From assembly GCA_020024325.1 (NCBI GenBank), contig JAHHTY010000006.1:1-52350 (forward strand): a stretch of 52,350 nt of DNA. The letters are read 5' to 3'. Source of the stretch: Negativibacillus sp. Its GTDB lineage: Bacteria > Bacillota > Clostridia > Oscillospirales > Ruminococcaceae. Every line of letters starts with the position of its first letter. Position 1 is the stretch's first letter. Below the pieces are notes generated by a model that made no database searches, was not told the origin of the DNA, and saw only the letters and a list, made by a program, of their open reading frames with translations. This document shows, piece by piece, positions 7,126-15,647 of this stretch. The position numbers and the translations under genes are program-made.

Positions 7126-7950
7126 ATGCCTGATTTTAGCACCATAGAAGATACCTTGTTTGTCCCGATGTTGGGCAGAATCTACGCAAGCGAAAACTTT
7201 CCTCACATCCTGCATGACCAAAAAGCACTGAAACTTAAATCAAAACTTCCCCCAAAGGTAAAGGGACAAGACACTCAGACCCAATATACTCTGATGGCAG
7301 GTGCCGTGCGTTCCAGCAACATGGACCGATATATTCGTGCATTTTTGCAGCAAAATCCTCAAGGCATCATTGTACAGTTGGGGTGTGGTCTGGAAACCAC
7401 CTTCTATCGAAACGACAACGGGAAAACCCTATGGTATGAAGTGGATTTGCCTGATGTTATCGAATACCGCACCCTCCTTTTGGGAACGCAGGAACGAGAT
7501 CAAACGATTACCTCTGATGCCTTTAGTGAAGACTGGATCAAACAAATTCGTGCAAAACATCCCACTGTCCCCATCTTGGTAACGGCGAGCGGATTGTTTT
7601 ATTACTTTGAATCGGAAAAAGTCTTGGGCCTTTTTCGGATGCTAAAAAAATACGGCGACATCAGGGTCGTCTTTGATACAGTCAACAAAAGCGGCATGAA
7701 ACGCATCGGAAAATATATGAAGCAAGTTGGTCATGAAGATGCTGCCATGTATTTTTATGTAGACAAAGGTACAAATCTTGCATCCCAAATCAACGCAACG
7801 CTGTTAAGTGAAGAACCCTACTATATCCACATTGACAAAAATGGTTTACAGCTGATGACCCGACTCACCATGAAGATTTCCGACAGATTTAAAATGGTCA
7901 AAATGATTGCACTAAAGTTAAATGGAGAAGGAGAAGTTTATGAAAAATAA
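7126..7950 (+). CDS. Class I SAM-dependent methyltransferase, leucine carboxyl methyltransferase-like
   Basis: 274 residues. It resembles the LCM/Tcm family of O-methyltransferases, which act on carboxyl or hydroxyl groups of proteins or secondary metabolites. Visible features are the N-terminal T-L-F-V-P-M-L-G-R-I-Y-A-S segment, the SAM-binding motif I-V-Q-L-G-C-G-L-E-T near residues 83-92, W-Y-E-V-D-L-P-D near 104-111, and T-A-S-G-L-F-Y-Y in the core. ATG 7126 follows GAAAGGAG. The 3-prime end overlaps the next gene by 11 bases, so the two products are probably made together; that partner resembles L-2-amino-thiazoline-4-carboxylate hydrolase. The substrate is unknown. Confidence 0.75.
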   Translation: MPDFSTIEDTLFVPMLGRIYASENFPHILHDQKALKLKSKLPPKVKGQDTQTQYTLMAGAVRSSNMDRYIRAFLQQNPQGIIVQLGCGLETTFYRNDNGKTLWYEVDLPDVIEYRTLLLGTQERDQTITSDAFSEDWIKQIRAKHPTVPILVTASGLFYYFESEKVLGLFRMLKKYGDIRVVFDTVNKSGMKRIGKYMKQVGHEDAAMYFYVDKGTNLASQINATLLSEEPYYIHIDKNGLQLMTRLTMKISDRFKMVKMIALKLNGEGEVYEK

Positions 7951-8530
7951 TCTCACTTTGCAAGTTTTGGGAACAGCATTTTCCCATATTACACAAAACC
8001 AAGCTTCCTCCGCAGTGAAAAAGAAAACCCTGACGGAGTACCATCAAATTTTAAACAATGCTAAGGACATTGGCAAAAGAAACCAGCTTTTGAGCTGCTA
8101 TGCCATCGCTGCATGGTTTATTGCGATGAATCGCAGTGACGGGCTTTCTCCACAGGAAAACTACGAAATCATGCAGAAAGGATTCCGCCACAGCCGCTTG
8201 TTTCGATTGGTGATGGGTGATGCCGACCAATATCTTGACCCCAAACGAATTGAAAAACGGAAGCAATGGGCACAAAGCACCCATCTGCGTACCTACGAAA
8301 ATGACTGGGTGGTAAATCTTCTCCCCGGAAACGGTGAGTATGATTTGGGATTCGATTATCTAGAGTGCGGCATCTGTAAACTGTGCCGTGACGAAGGCTG
8401 CCCTGAACTTGCAAAATATCTGTGTAAGCTAGATTATCTCTTTGCCGATGTCATGGGAATGCGTTTAGAGAGAACCACCACGCTTGCAGAAGGTGGAAGC
8501 AAGTGCGATTTTCGCTTCAGCAGAAAATAG
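7940..8530 (+). CDS. L-2-amino-thiazoline-4-carboxylic acid hydrolase-like protein
   Basis: 196 residues. Resembles the ATC hydrolase family; the founding enzyme opens the ring of 2-amino-thiazoline-4-carboxylate to N-carbamoyl-cysteine, but most relatives are uncharacterised. Family-like features are the C-terminal G-G-S-K-C-D-F-R-F motif with a conserved Cys, the segment Y-D-L-G-F-D-Y-L-E-C-G-I-C-K-L-C-R, and L-C-K-L-D-Y near residue 165. ATG 7940 follows GGAGAAGGAG and lies inside the end of the methyltransferase gene. The family call is from memory of motif patterns; the activity on a thiazoline is inferred. Confidence 0.65.
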   Translation: MKNNLTLQVLGTAFSHITQNQASSAVKKKTLTEYHQILNNAKDIGKRNQLLSCYAIAAWFIAMNRSDGLSPQENYEIMQKGFRHSRLFRLVMGDADQYLDPKRIEKRKQWAQSTHLRTYENDWVVNLLPGNGEYDLGFDYLECGICKLCRDEGCPELAKYLCKLDYLFADVMGMRLERTTTLAEGGSKCDFRFSRK

Positions 8531-8726
8531 TCTATCTAGAGTAAAAAATCTCTGCCTTTCCTCTTTTCTTGCCTGCGGACAATGTGTATTCTGCACAACA
8601 TAATCATGAATTAAAATTCATTATTATACATTTACTCCTGTAAAATAATTTATCTGTACTATATGCTAAGCATAAACAAATCATTTCCGGCATATACTAC
8701 ACTAAATTATGCTAAGGAGGGAAAAT

Positions 8727-9290
8727 ATGCAGCATAAATCCTTCTCCCAACCTAAAATATGGATTCTTGTCAGCACTTCCATATTGTTTATTATTGGCTC
8801 TGTGATACATTTTTTGTATGACATCCTTTGGGAAAACCCACTTGTGGGACTGCTCTTACCTGTAAACGAAAGCGTGTGGGAACACATCAAAATGGTTCTT
8901 TTACCTGTTATTCTCTGGTGGTCTTTCTATTATCATTTCCAGGGTAAACAACATCAAATTGATAAAAACAGGTGGTTTACAGCTGCGCTGGTTGCTCTGC
9001 TGACATCTTTTGCTTCTATACCACTTTTATATTATTTTTACACAGGAGCCTTTGGCATACAGTTGCTGTGGGTCGATATTTTGATTCTGCTGTTTGCTCT
9101 TTTGTTTGGTCAGCTGCTGGGAGTTCACATCTACCGCTACTGTAAGCCTATTAATTTTAAATATGTTCTCATTGTTTTCGCTTTGATTGTCCTTTTGTTT
9201 ATGATTTTTACCTATTTTCCACCACACATACCATTATTTCAAGACAAAACGACCGGCTGTTATGGAATTATACCCCATACCTTAAAATAA
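8727..9290 (+). CDS. DUF6512-like integral membrane protein
   Basis: 187 residues with about five or six hydrophobic segments. The signature L-P-V-N-E-S-V-W-E-H-I-K-M near residue 50 matches the conserved motif I recall for DUF6512 proteins, whose function is unknown. The start is ATG 8727, five bases after AAGGAGGG. It is monocistronic, with a terminator just downstream, and faces the antiporter gene convergently. No enzymatic motif is visible. Confidence 0.6.
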   Translation: MQHKSFSQPKIWILVSTSILFIIGSVIHFLYDILWENPLVGLLLPVNESVWEHIKMVLLPVILWWSFYYHFQGKQHQIDKNRWFTAALVALLTSFASIPLLYYFYTGAFGIQLLWVDILILLFALLFGQLLGVHIYRYCKPINFKYVLIVFALIVLLFMIFTYFPPHIPLFQDKTTGCYGIIPHTLK

Positions 9291-9303
9291 AAATTATCCC
9301 ATA

Positions 9304-9356
9304 AGACAAACCCAGTAACTTCAATGTTGTCGTTACTGGGTTTGTCTGTTTTTTAT
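9304..9356 (+). terminator. Terminator after the DUF6512-like gene
   Basis: AGACAAACCCAGTAAC and GTTACTGGGTTTGTCT form a perfect 16-bp stem followed by GTTTTTTAT on the plus strand. The minus-strand antiporter gene has no hairpin of its own before this and may also stop here. Confidence 0.9.
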
Positions 9357-9459
9357 CTGCATCAACTCAATTTATAACTTGCGTTACAGTTTTATGTTTT
9401 TTAAATTTTTATTCTTTATAAAATCCCTCTCTATCCTCCAGCGTTTTGTTATTTTTTAA

Positions 9460-10674
9460 TTACATATCTTTAGCACAATCATCTTGAGAAAGCAATTTTT
9501 TATAAGTTAAATCTATCCCCAATGCACCCAACGGAGCTGTAATCAAAATTGCTAAAACTGCCACTGAAAGAACAATTTGCCCACAATCCAACCCCATTGC
9601 CAGTGGGACAGAACCGATTGCTGCCTGTACCGTTGCTTTTGGCAGATAGGCAATTACACAGAAAACTCGTTCTTTCCAATTAAGTTGAGTTCCCAACAGA
9701 CAAACAAGCACACCCACGGCTCTAAATACAAGGGCAATCAAAATCATAACTACTGCAAGGGCACCTGCTTTTACTGTATATCGAATATCGACTGCTGCAC
9801 CTACCAACACAAATAATATAACTTCTGCTGCCAGCCATAATTTTCCGAATTTTTCAGAAAGGCGTTTTGATACAAACGGTGTACTCTTCACTTTTATAAC
9901 ACACGCCATACTTACAACCGCGAGCAATCCGGAAAGCGACACAATACCCTTTAACCATGTTTCAATCGACATCAGCATAAATGAAACGCCCAGCACGATA
10001 ATCACCTTCATGCTGTTTCTGATATATCGTTTGTGTGTATAGGCAGCCTCAAAAAACAGGCTGAGAAGGTAGCCTGCAACTGCACCCAAACCTATTCCCA
10101 GAATGATAGAAATGGGAATTGCCGCAAAATCCATTAAATTTGCATTTTTCCCCTGTGCCATACTGACAAAGGTAGAAAATAAAACAATCACAAAAATGTC
10201 GTCGCAAGAAGTTCCTGCCATAATCATCTGAGGAATACTTTTTGATGTACCATACTTTGTATCCATCAACTGAACCATTCTCGGAACAACAACTGCCGGT
10301 GAAACCGCAGCAAGAACTGTACCCATCACAGCTGCCTCCACCTTTGTTATACCAAAAATGGATGGAGCAAACAAAAAGAATGCCAATATTTCAAAACTGG
10401 CTGGCACACATGACATCATAACAGCAGGACGTCCGACTCTTTTAAGGTCTGACAGATTTAAGGAAAGCCCTGCTTTGAGTAAAATGATAATCAAAGCCAT
10501 CTGTCTTAACTCAGAAGAGATTGATAGGATAGATGGTTGAAGAAAGTCTAAAACATATGGACCTAAAACAATTCCTGTTATCAGCATACCGATAATTCTC
10601 GGCAATTTTAGCCGTTGGCAGATAGAAGCCATTGCCAGTCCTACAAGAAAAATGAATGCAAGTGATGTTAACAT
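9460..10674 (-). CDS. Cation:proton antiporter (CPA family)
   Basis: 404 residues, about 12 hydrophobic segments. A monovalent cation/proton exchanger of the Na+/H+ antiporter domain type, for pH and sodium homeostasis. The N terminus (L-P-R-I-I-G-M-L-I-T-G-I-V-L-G-P) and the central A-G-T-S-C-D-D-I-F-V-I, with an Asp pair in the ion-binding helix, are family hallmarks. The P-K-A-T-V-Q-A-A-I-G segment near residue 345 is also typical. No C-terminal TrkA-N regulatory domain is present. ATG 10674 follows AAAGGAG by 8 bases. A strong terminator hairpin sits only about 20 bases upstream of the start. Confidence 0.85.
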   Translation of the reverse strand: MLTSLAFIFLVGLAMASICQRLKLPRIIGMLITGIVLGPYVLDFLQPSILSISSELRQMALIIILLKAGLSLNLSDLKRVGRPAVMMSCVPASFEILAFFLFAPSIFGITKVEAAVMGTVLAAVSPAVVVPRMVQLMDTKYGTSKSIPQMIMAGTSCDDIFVIVLFSTFVSMAQGKNANLMDFAAIPISIILGIGLGAVAGYLLSLFFEAAYTHKRYIRNSMKVIIVLGVSFMLMSIETWLKGIVSLSGLLAVVSMACVIKVKSTPFVSKRLSEKFGKLWLAAEVILFVLVGAAVDIRYTVKAGALAVVMILIALVFRAVGVLVCLLGTQLNWKERVFCVIAYLPKATVQAAIGSVPLAMGLDCGQIVLSVAVLAILITAPLGALGIDLTYKKLLSQDDCAKDM

Positions 10675-10694
10675 AAGCGTTTCTCCTTTGGCAG

Positions 10695-10744
10695 AAAAAA
10701 GCCGATACCTTCTGTGAGTATGACATCACAGAAAGCATCAGCTT
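10695..10744 (-). terminator. Strong terminator just upstream of the antiporter gene
   Basis: A 19-bp minus-strand stem (10726-10744 pairing with 10699-10717, only G-U wobbles as imperfections), an 8-base loop and six T. It ends the FtsEX-PcsB operon. Because it finishes about 20 bases before the antiporter ATG, no promoter fits between, so the antiporter must be expressed by readthrough or by regulated attenuation. Confidence 0.88.
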
Positions 10745-10783
10745 ATGAAATATCTTTGGTTTTTATGGTACTCTTTTTCAGAG

Positions 10784-12097
10784 TTAGCTGTTGCCTTTGA
10801 GGTATGGCAATGGGTTAACATGGTTTCCGTTTTCACGCACCTCAAAGTGTAGATGAGGTCCCGTTGACCAACCGGTTGAGCCAACTTGTGCAATCGGCTG
10901 TCCGCGAGAAACCGTTTGTCCCTCTGAAACTAAAAGCGAACTACAATGTCCGTAAAGGGTGGATTTTCCGCCGCCATGGTCAATAATGATGAACATACCA
11001 TACCCACGCCCCGGTGTAACACTGGTGTTTGCCTTAACTACTGTTCCTGTATTGGCTGCAACAATATTTGCACCAAAGCAACCGCTTCCGGTAAGGTCAA
11101 CACCGGTGTGAAAGTTATTTCCATTAAATCGCCAGCCATATCCGGAAGAAATGGTGCTGTAACCCGGCAAAGGCCACTTCATTTCGCCACCGACATACTC
11201 ACTGTTTTCCGAGGAAGAAAGATTCTGAATTGACGCATATGCTGATGCAATCTCGCTTTCCATCTCTTTTGCCTTCTTTTGGCTTTCTGCAATATTGGAG
11301 GTATATTCCTGCTCCAATTTGCTGATATCTTCGATGTTTGCCTGAGCTGCATCAATTTTCTTGCTCAGCGAACCTTTCGATTCTTCCAGTGCACTGCTTG
11401 CCTCTTCTAACTGTGCCTGTTCTTCCTTTAGCTGGGCCTCTTTGTTTTCCAATTCTTTTTTTTCATTGTTAAGTTCTGTAATAATTTTTTCATCTCGTCC
11501 CGAAATTTCACTAATTACTCGAGTACGAACCAAGCTGTCATAATAGCTATCCGCTCCAAGCACTACTGACAGTGCATTGCTGTATCCTGCTTTATAGGAA
11601 GTTTGGATTCTTTTTCGGAGCAAGATAATCTGCTCGTTGATATTTTTTTTGGAGTTTTCAATATCTTCCTGCGTCATCTTAATGGATTCGTTCATCGCAT
11701 CAATTTGCAGGGTCAATGTACTGATCTGCCCCAACACATTGTTTAAATCTGCGTCCAAAGAAGCTTTTACTGCCTGTGCCTGCTTTTTCTGACCGCTGAC
11801 ATTGTTGAGCTTTGACTGCAAATCTTTCTGTTCTTTTTTAAGCTTGTCCAGTTCTCCCTGTAAAGAGTTGATCTGTCCCTGATACTGTTTCTTTTGCTGT
11901 TCTCGCTCATTTTTTTTGCGGTTTGCTTCTTCTATTTCCTGTTGGCGCATCGCTTCGGAATCTTCTGCACTAATAAAATTATTATCTTGTGTGCTGGTTT
12001 CGGTATCTCCCCATGTGGCAGAAGCCGGCAAAGCCACCAACATTGCTGCTAAAAGTGCTGCTGTCAACACTTTTATGAATTTCTTGTGATAATTCAT
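10784..12097 (-). CDS. PcsB/CwlO-type peptidoglycan hydrolase, coiled coil plus M23 peptidase
   Basis: 437 residues, exported. A signal peptide (about residues 1-27, ending L-P-A-S-A) precedes a long Lys/Glu/Gln-rich coiled coil (about 50-280) and a C-terminal M23/LytM zinc peptidase domain with F-H-T-G-V-D-L and G-P-H-L-H-F-E-V. It cleaves peptidoglycan cross-bridges during growth or division. It lies directly after ftsE and ftsX, whose products are known to gate such coiled-coil hydrolases (PcsB, CwlO, EnvC), so it is almost certainly their partner. The start is ATG 12097 (MNYHKKFIKV), with AAAGGAAG 12 bases upstream. Zinc ligands are intact, so it is probably an active enzyme rather than an EnvC-like activator. 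Confidence 0.88.
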   Translation of the reverse strand: MNYHKKFIKVLTAALLAAMLVALPASATWGDTETSTQDNNFISAEDSEAMRQQEIEEANRKKNEREQQKKQYQGQINSLQGELDKLKKEQKDLQSKLNNVSGQKKQAQAVKASLDADLNNVLGQISTLTLQIDAMNESIKMTQEDIENSKKNINEQIILLRKRIQTSYKAGYSNALSVVLGADSYYDSLVRTRVISEISGRDEKIITELNNEKKELENKEAQLKEEQAQLEEASSALEESKGSLSKKIDAAQANIEDISKLEQEYTSNIAESQKKAKEMESEIASAYASIQNLSSSENSEYVGGEMKWPLPGYSTISSGYGWRFNGNNFHTGVDLTGSGCFGANIVAANTGTVVKANTSVTPGRGYGMFIIIDHGGGKSTLYGHCSSLLVSEGQTVSRGQPIAQVGSTGWSTGPHLHFEVRENGNHVNPLPYLKGNS

Positions 12098-12177
12098 CCT
12101 TTCGTTGCACTTCCTTTCCTTACATTCTCTCTTTTCATTTCCTGTTGTTGCAAAAAAGTTGCAGCTGGGAAGAAGCA

Positions 12178-13104
12178 TTACACTTTCAAATGCTTACGAA
12201 TAAACAGATTACTTCCGATGATACCAAGACCTGATCCTCCAATCGCAAAACCAGCCAACATATAGGAAGCAATATCCTTAAAGTTAATCAGTCGTCCGAT
12301 TGCAATTTCAAGCCACGAGGAAGGATTGGTCATAATAAACTGGGTTGCATAATTGTACAGTACCCACAACCCACCAAAAGCAATAATTGCGGAAATTAAA
12401 CCAATCAGCATACCTTCAATAATAAACGGCATTTTGATAAAGGTGTTGGTTGCTCCCACCAAACGCATAATGCTGATTTCTTTTCTTCTGGAAAAAATAG
12501 TAATTTTAATAGTGTTTGCAATGATGACAATAGAAACAACTGCCAAAATAATAACAATTACACTTCCTACGGTAGAAATTGCTTTTTCCAAATCAGAAAG
12601 GATGGTTGCCTCTTGGTTTGGTGTACGGATATCCGGGTCAACACCGTCAATTTGCAGCAGCTGCTGCTCTACACTGTCCAAAGTTTGCTCGTTAACATTT
12701 TTTAGCTTGATTCGATAAGCATCCGGAAGAATAGGGCCCAAGCCATTTCCCTCTATATCCACTTCTACCATTGCACTTGCAGCGCCCCATTTTTTCTGTT
12801 CTTCCTGCCAAGCTTCTTCAGACGAATAGAAAAACGCTTCTTCTATCTCCGGTATCTGCTTTATTTCTTGTCCGATTTCTTTAATCTGACTGTCAGAGAT
12901 GTCCATATCCAAAAAAGCCACCATCTCATTTTCGTCTTCCACTGCCCCCACAATCGCCTGCATATTCAGCGAAAGCAGTACTGCGCTTCCTATCAACATC
13001 AAACACGCAACCAGTACACCAATCGACGCAAAAGACATTAAACGATTCATATATACATTTTTAAAACCGGTTTTAAAAAGATAGCCTATACTGCTACCCT
13101 TCAT
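12178..13104 (-). CDS. ftsX: Cell division protein FtsX (permease-like)
   Basis: 308 residues. Membrane subunit of the FtsEX complex, which transmits ATP hydrolysis to a wall hydrolase outside the cell. One N-terminal membrane helix is followed by a large extracellular domain (about residues 50-170) and three C-terminal helices, the usual FtsX topology. The cytoplasmic S-R-R-K-E-I-S-I-M-R-L-V-G-A motif between helices is the conserved ATPase contact. ATG 13104 overlaps the ftsE end by 11 bases, with GGGGGAA upstream. The coiled-coil hydrolase starts 80 bases downstream. Confidence 0.93.
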   Translation of the reverse strand: MKGSSIGYLFKTGFKNVYMNRLMSFASIGVLVACLMLIGSAVLLSLNMQAIVGAVEDENEMVAFLDMDISDSQIKEIGQEIKQIPEIEEAFFYSSEEAWQEEQKKWGAASAMVEVDIEGNGLGPILPDAYRIKLKNVNEQTLDSVEQQLLQIDGVDPDIRTPNQEATILSDLEKAISTVGSVIVIILAVVSIVIIANTIKITIFSRRKEISIMRLVGATNTFIKMPFIIEGMLIGLISAIIAFGGLWVLYNYATQFIMTNPSSWLEIAIGRLINFKDIASYMLAGFAIGGSGLGIIGSNLFIRKHLKV

Positions 13105-13789
13105 AGAAATTCCCCCATTCTTCTGCGTCCAAAGCATCCGCTACCACATTACCGTGGTCAATGCTGATAACACGACGATTAAAACGAGCTACCAGCTCAT
13201 GCTCATGTGTTACCATTACCACAGTTGTACCACAACGATTGATTTCGTTGAGCAGCTCAACAATCTCCAACGACAGCTCTGGGTCAATGTTTCCGGTTGG
13301 CTCGTCTGCAATCAAAAGCGGCGGATTGTTTACCAAAGCTCTTGCCAATGCCACACGCTGCTGCTCTCCACCGGAAAGCTGGTCGGGGTAATTTCTTGCT
13401 TTTGCCGCAAGTCCCACCAGTCCCAGAACATATGGAACACGCTGTCGGATGGAGCGATTTGCCACATTAGTTACCCTTAGTGCAAACGCTACATTATCAT
13501 AAACCGTCATCTGCGGAATCAATCTAAAATCTTGGAACACTACACCCAAAGAACGTCTGAACTGTGGAATCTGACGTTTTTTGATTTTATTTAAATTATA
13601 ACCATTTACTTTTACAATCCCCTTTGTCGGGGTTTCTTCTCTCAACAACAGCTTGATAAAGGTACTTTTTCCTGCACCGGAAGGACCGACTACAAAGACA
13701 AACTCTCCCTTATCCACTTGCAGACTGACATTACTCAGAGCCTTCGTTCCATTGTCATAGACTTTGGAAACATTGGTAAATTCAATCAC
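13094..13789 (-). CDS. ftsE: Cell division ATP-binding protein FtsE
   Basis: 231 residues. Cytoplasmic ATPase of FtsEX. It contains Walker A G-P-S-G-A-G-K-S (35-42), the signature L-S-G-G-E-Q-Q-R, and Walker B L-L-I-A-D-E-P-T. The start codon is GTG (13789), preceded by AAGGCGG. First gene of ftsE-ftsX-hydrolase, with a promoter candidate about 80 bases upstream. Confidence 0.94.
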   Translation of the reverse strand: MIEFTNVSKVYDNGTKALSNVSLQVDKGEFVFVVGPSGAGKSTFIKLLLREETPTKGIVKVNGYNLNKIKKRQIPQFRRSLGVVFQDFRLIPQMTVYDNVAFALRVTNVANRSIRQRVPYVLGLVGLAAKARNYPDQLSGGEQQRVALARALVNNPPLLIADEPTGNIDPELSLEIVELLNEINRCGTTVVMVTHEHELVARFNRRVISIDHGNVVADALDAEEWGNFYEG

Positions 13790-13869
13790 CGAAGCACCGC
13801 CTTATCTCTTTTACATTACTTTCCAAATTTTTTTGGAAGCATGATAAATTTTATAATTTAACATTCATA

Positions 13870-13898
13870 ATTATAATACATTTTCCATCTTCCCGCAA
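13870..13898 (-). promoter_or_regulatory. Promoter candidate of the ftsEX operon
   Basis: Minus strand TTGCGG (13893-13898), 17 bases, TATAAT (13870-13875). The -10 is perfect and the -35 matches four of six. It lies 81 bases before the ftsE GTG. Confidence 0.6.
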
Positions 13899-13995
13899 CT
13901 ATTTGCTTCCTTTCACAACTTACTTTGAAAAAAATTTACATTTTCTGTCATCGAAACTGTCTTTTTTATAATTTAAGATCGATGGAGAATATCGT

Positions 13996-14030
13996 AAAAA
14001 AACACCCAAGGAAAATCCTTGGGTGTTTTT
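13996..14030. terminator. Terminator after the PucR/CdaR-type gene
   Basis: AACACCCAAGG / CCTTGGGTGTT with an AAAAT loop is flanked by A and T runs, so it can act on both strands. It lies 20 bases beyond the stop codon of the minus-strand regulator gene. Confidence 0.88.
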
Positions 14031-14049
14031 GTGGAAATACATATTTAAA

Positions 14050-15135
14050 TTAGTATTTAACAGGATTAGCTGTCAGATAGCGCTTTACCATTAAGGCTAC
14101 CTTAAATACAATAGCGTGGTCAAATTCACGCAAGTCAAGACCGGTAAGTTTTTTAATTTTTTCCAGACGATAAACCAATGTATTGCGGTGTACAAACAGT
14201 TTTCGGGATGTTTCAGAAACATTCAGATTATTTTCAAAGAATTTCTGAATTGTAAAGAGGGTTTCATGGTCAAGGCTGTCAATGGAACCTTTCTTAAATA
14301 CTTCTTTGAGGAACATTTCACACAGAGTTGTTGGCAGCTGATAAATCAGACGAGCAATACCCAGGTTGTTGTAGCTGACAATTGACTTTTCTGTATCAAA
14401 TACCTTACCGACTTCCAAAGAAACCTGAGCTTCTTTAAAGGATTTGGACAGCTCTTTAACTCCGCCTACAATGGTACCGATACCAACAACAACTCTAGTA
14501 TAGAATTCGCTGCCCAATGTATCTACAATGGAGCGTGCCAATTTTTCAATATCTTTTCCGCTGATTCCCGGTTTAACCTCTTTTACCAGCACAATATCTC
14601 TTTCGCTGATGTTAAAAACAAAATCTTTCTGCTTGTCCGGGAACAGATTTTGGATAACATCAAATGCAGAAATATCATTGGAAGAAACAACACGAATCAG
14701 CAAAACAACACGGCTGACATCGGTGTTAAAATGGAGTTCTCTTGCTTTAACATAGATGTCTCCCGGTAAGATATTTTCCAAAATAACATTTTTAATAAAG
14801 TTGTTTCGGTCATATTTTTCATCATAATACTGTTTGATGCTTGCAAAAGAGATTGCCAGAATATTGCAGAACTTGGCTGCAATTTCGTCAGTTCCCTCCA
14901 CAAATACTGCATAGTCCGGTTTTGCCCTTGTACCGAATGGTTTATAGGTGTATCCATCTCTGACAAATACATCTGTGTTCTCATTCAAGTCCAATACCAG
15001 ATATTCATTGGTCTCTCCAATGCGTGTCAAGTCGCTGCAGGAGATGGTAACCGCATAGCTATCTACCACGCCGATGGTACGGTCGATAGATTCTCTCATC
15101 TGATGAACAATACCTTGAAACAATCTGTTAGACAT
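14050..15135 (-). CDS. PucR/CdaR-type transcriptional regulator
   Basis: 361 residues. The C terminus carries the PucR-type helix-turn-helix (N-V-S-E-T-S-R-K-L-F-V-H-R-N-T-L-V-Y-R-L-E-K-I near 311-333). The middle region (about 150-270) looks like the GGDEF-like domain of CdaR-type activators, and the N terminus (1-140) is a probable sensor region. Relatives regulate carbohydrate diacid, purine or amino acid genes, but the target here is unknown. ATG 15135 follows GAGGGGA. Its promoter appears to overlap a divergent plus-strand promoter, which suggests autoregulation. Confidence 0.8.
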   Translation of the reverse strand: MSNRLFQGIVHQMRESIDRTIGVVDSYAVTISCSDLTRIGETNEYLVLDLNENTDVFVRDGYTYKPFGTRAKPDYAVFVEGTDEIAAKFCNILAISFASIKQYYDEKYDRNNFIKNVILENILPGDIYVKARELHFNTDVSRVVLLIRVVSSNDISAFDVIQNLFPDKQKDFVFNISERDIVLVKEVKPGISGKDIEKLARSIVDTLGSEFYTRVVVGIGTIVGGVKELSKSFKEAQVSLEVGKVFDTEKSIVSYNNLGIARLIYQLPTTLCEMFLKEVFKKGSIDSLDHETLFTIQKFFENNLNVSETSRKLFVHRNTLVYRLEKIKKLTGLDLREFDHAIVFKVALMVKRYLTANPVKY

Positions 15136-15185
15136 AACAAATCCCCTCTTCTATCCTATGATATTCCGATTAGTCAATATTCCAA

Positions 15186-15233
15186 TTGACACTTTTTACG
15201 TTGTTATTTATAGTGTACATAATTTTTTATCAA
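15186..15233. promoter_or_regulatory. Overlapping divergent promoters upstream of the PucR/CdaR-type gene
   Basis: The plus strand has TTGACA (15186-15191), 17 bases, TATAGT (15209-15214). The minus strand has TTGATA (15228-15233), 17 bases, TAAATA (15205-15210), so the -10 boxes overlap. The minus promoter would serve the regulator gene. The plus promoter fires into a 430-base stretch before the next plus gene. Confidence 0.55.
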
Positions 15234-15582
15234 AATGCAATATAAAAAGAAAAAAAAGTTGTTGAATTTCAATCATTTTTTGAGATAGATGGGAATTTCG
15301 TATTAAACTTGCCCGAATCAAGTGGAAAAACCTTGTATAATATTAACTTGTTAACCCTATACAAAGGCTTTTCGGCTTTCCGTTTTATCTTTGTAAGCCA
15401 CGGTATACTTGCATAAAAATATGCAAAATATTTTGTTCTTTAGTCATTTGGCTCAATTTCTTTGTTTTTTTAAAATTTTTTTGCCGATTTTTCCTATATT
15501 ATGTTAGAATCAGGTAAAGATTCAATCATATTTGTGTGTATGTTATCACTAATTAAATAGAATTTTAATTTGTTCTCTTTAT
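15234..15582 (+). other. Long AT-rich non-coding stretch with short inverted repeats
   Basis: No open frame can be supported. The region holds the perfect inverted repeat TTGCATA-AAAA-TATGCAA (15409-15426), a TATAAT without a good -35 (15336-15341), and GAATC/GATTC arms near 15510-15526. It could be a long leader or a small RNA transcribed from the promoter at 15186; nothing recognisable from RNA families was seen. Confidence 0.35.
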
Positions 15583-15612
15583 TTGTCTTTTCTATTTTTG
15601 TTATGATATAAT
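15583..15612 (+). promoter_or_regulatory. Promoter candidate of the PD-(D/E)XK-like gene
   Basis: TTGTCT (15583-15588), 18 bases, perfect TATAAT (15607-15612), 36 bases before the ATG. Confidence 0.55.
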
Positions 15613-15647
15613 TTTAAGAAAAATATAAATGATGGGAGATATTTTTC

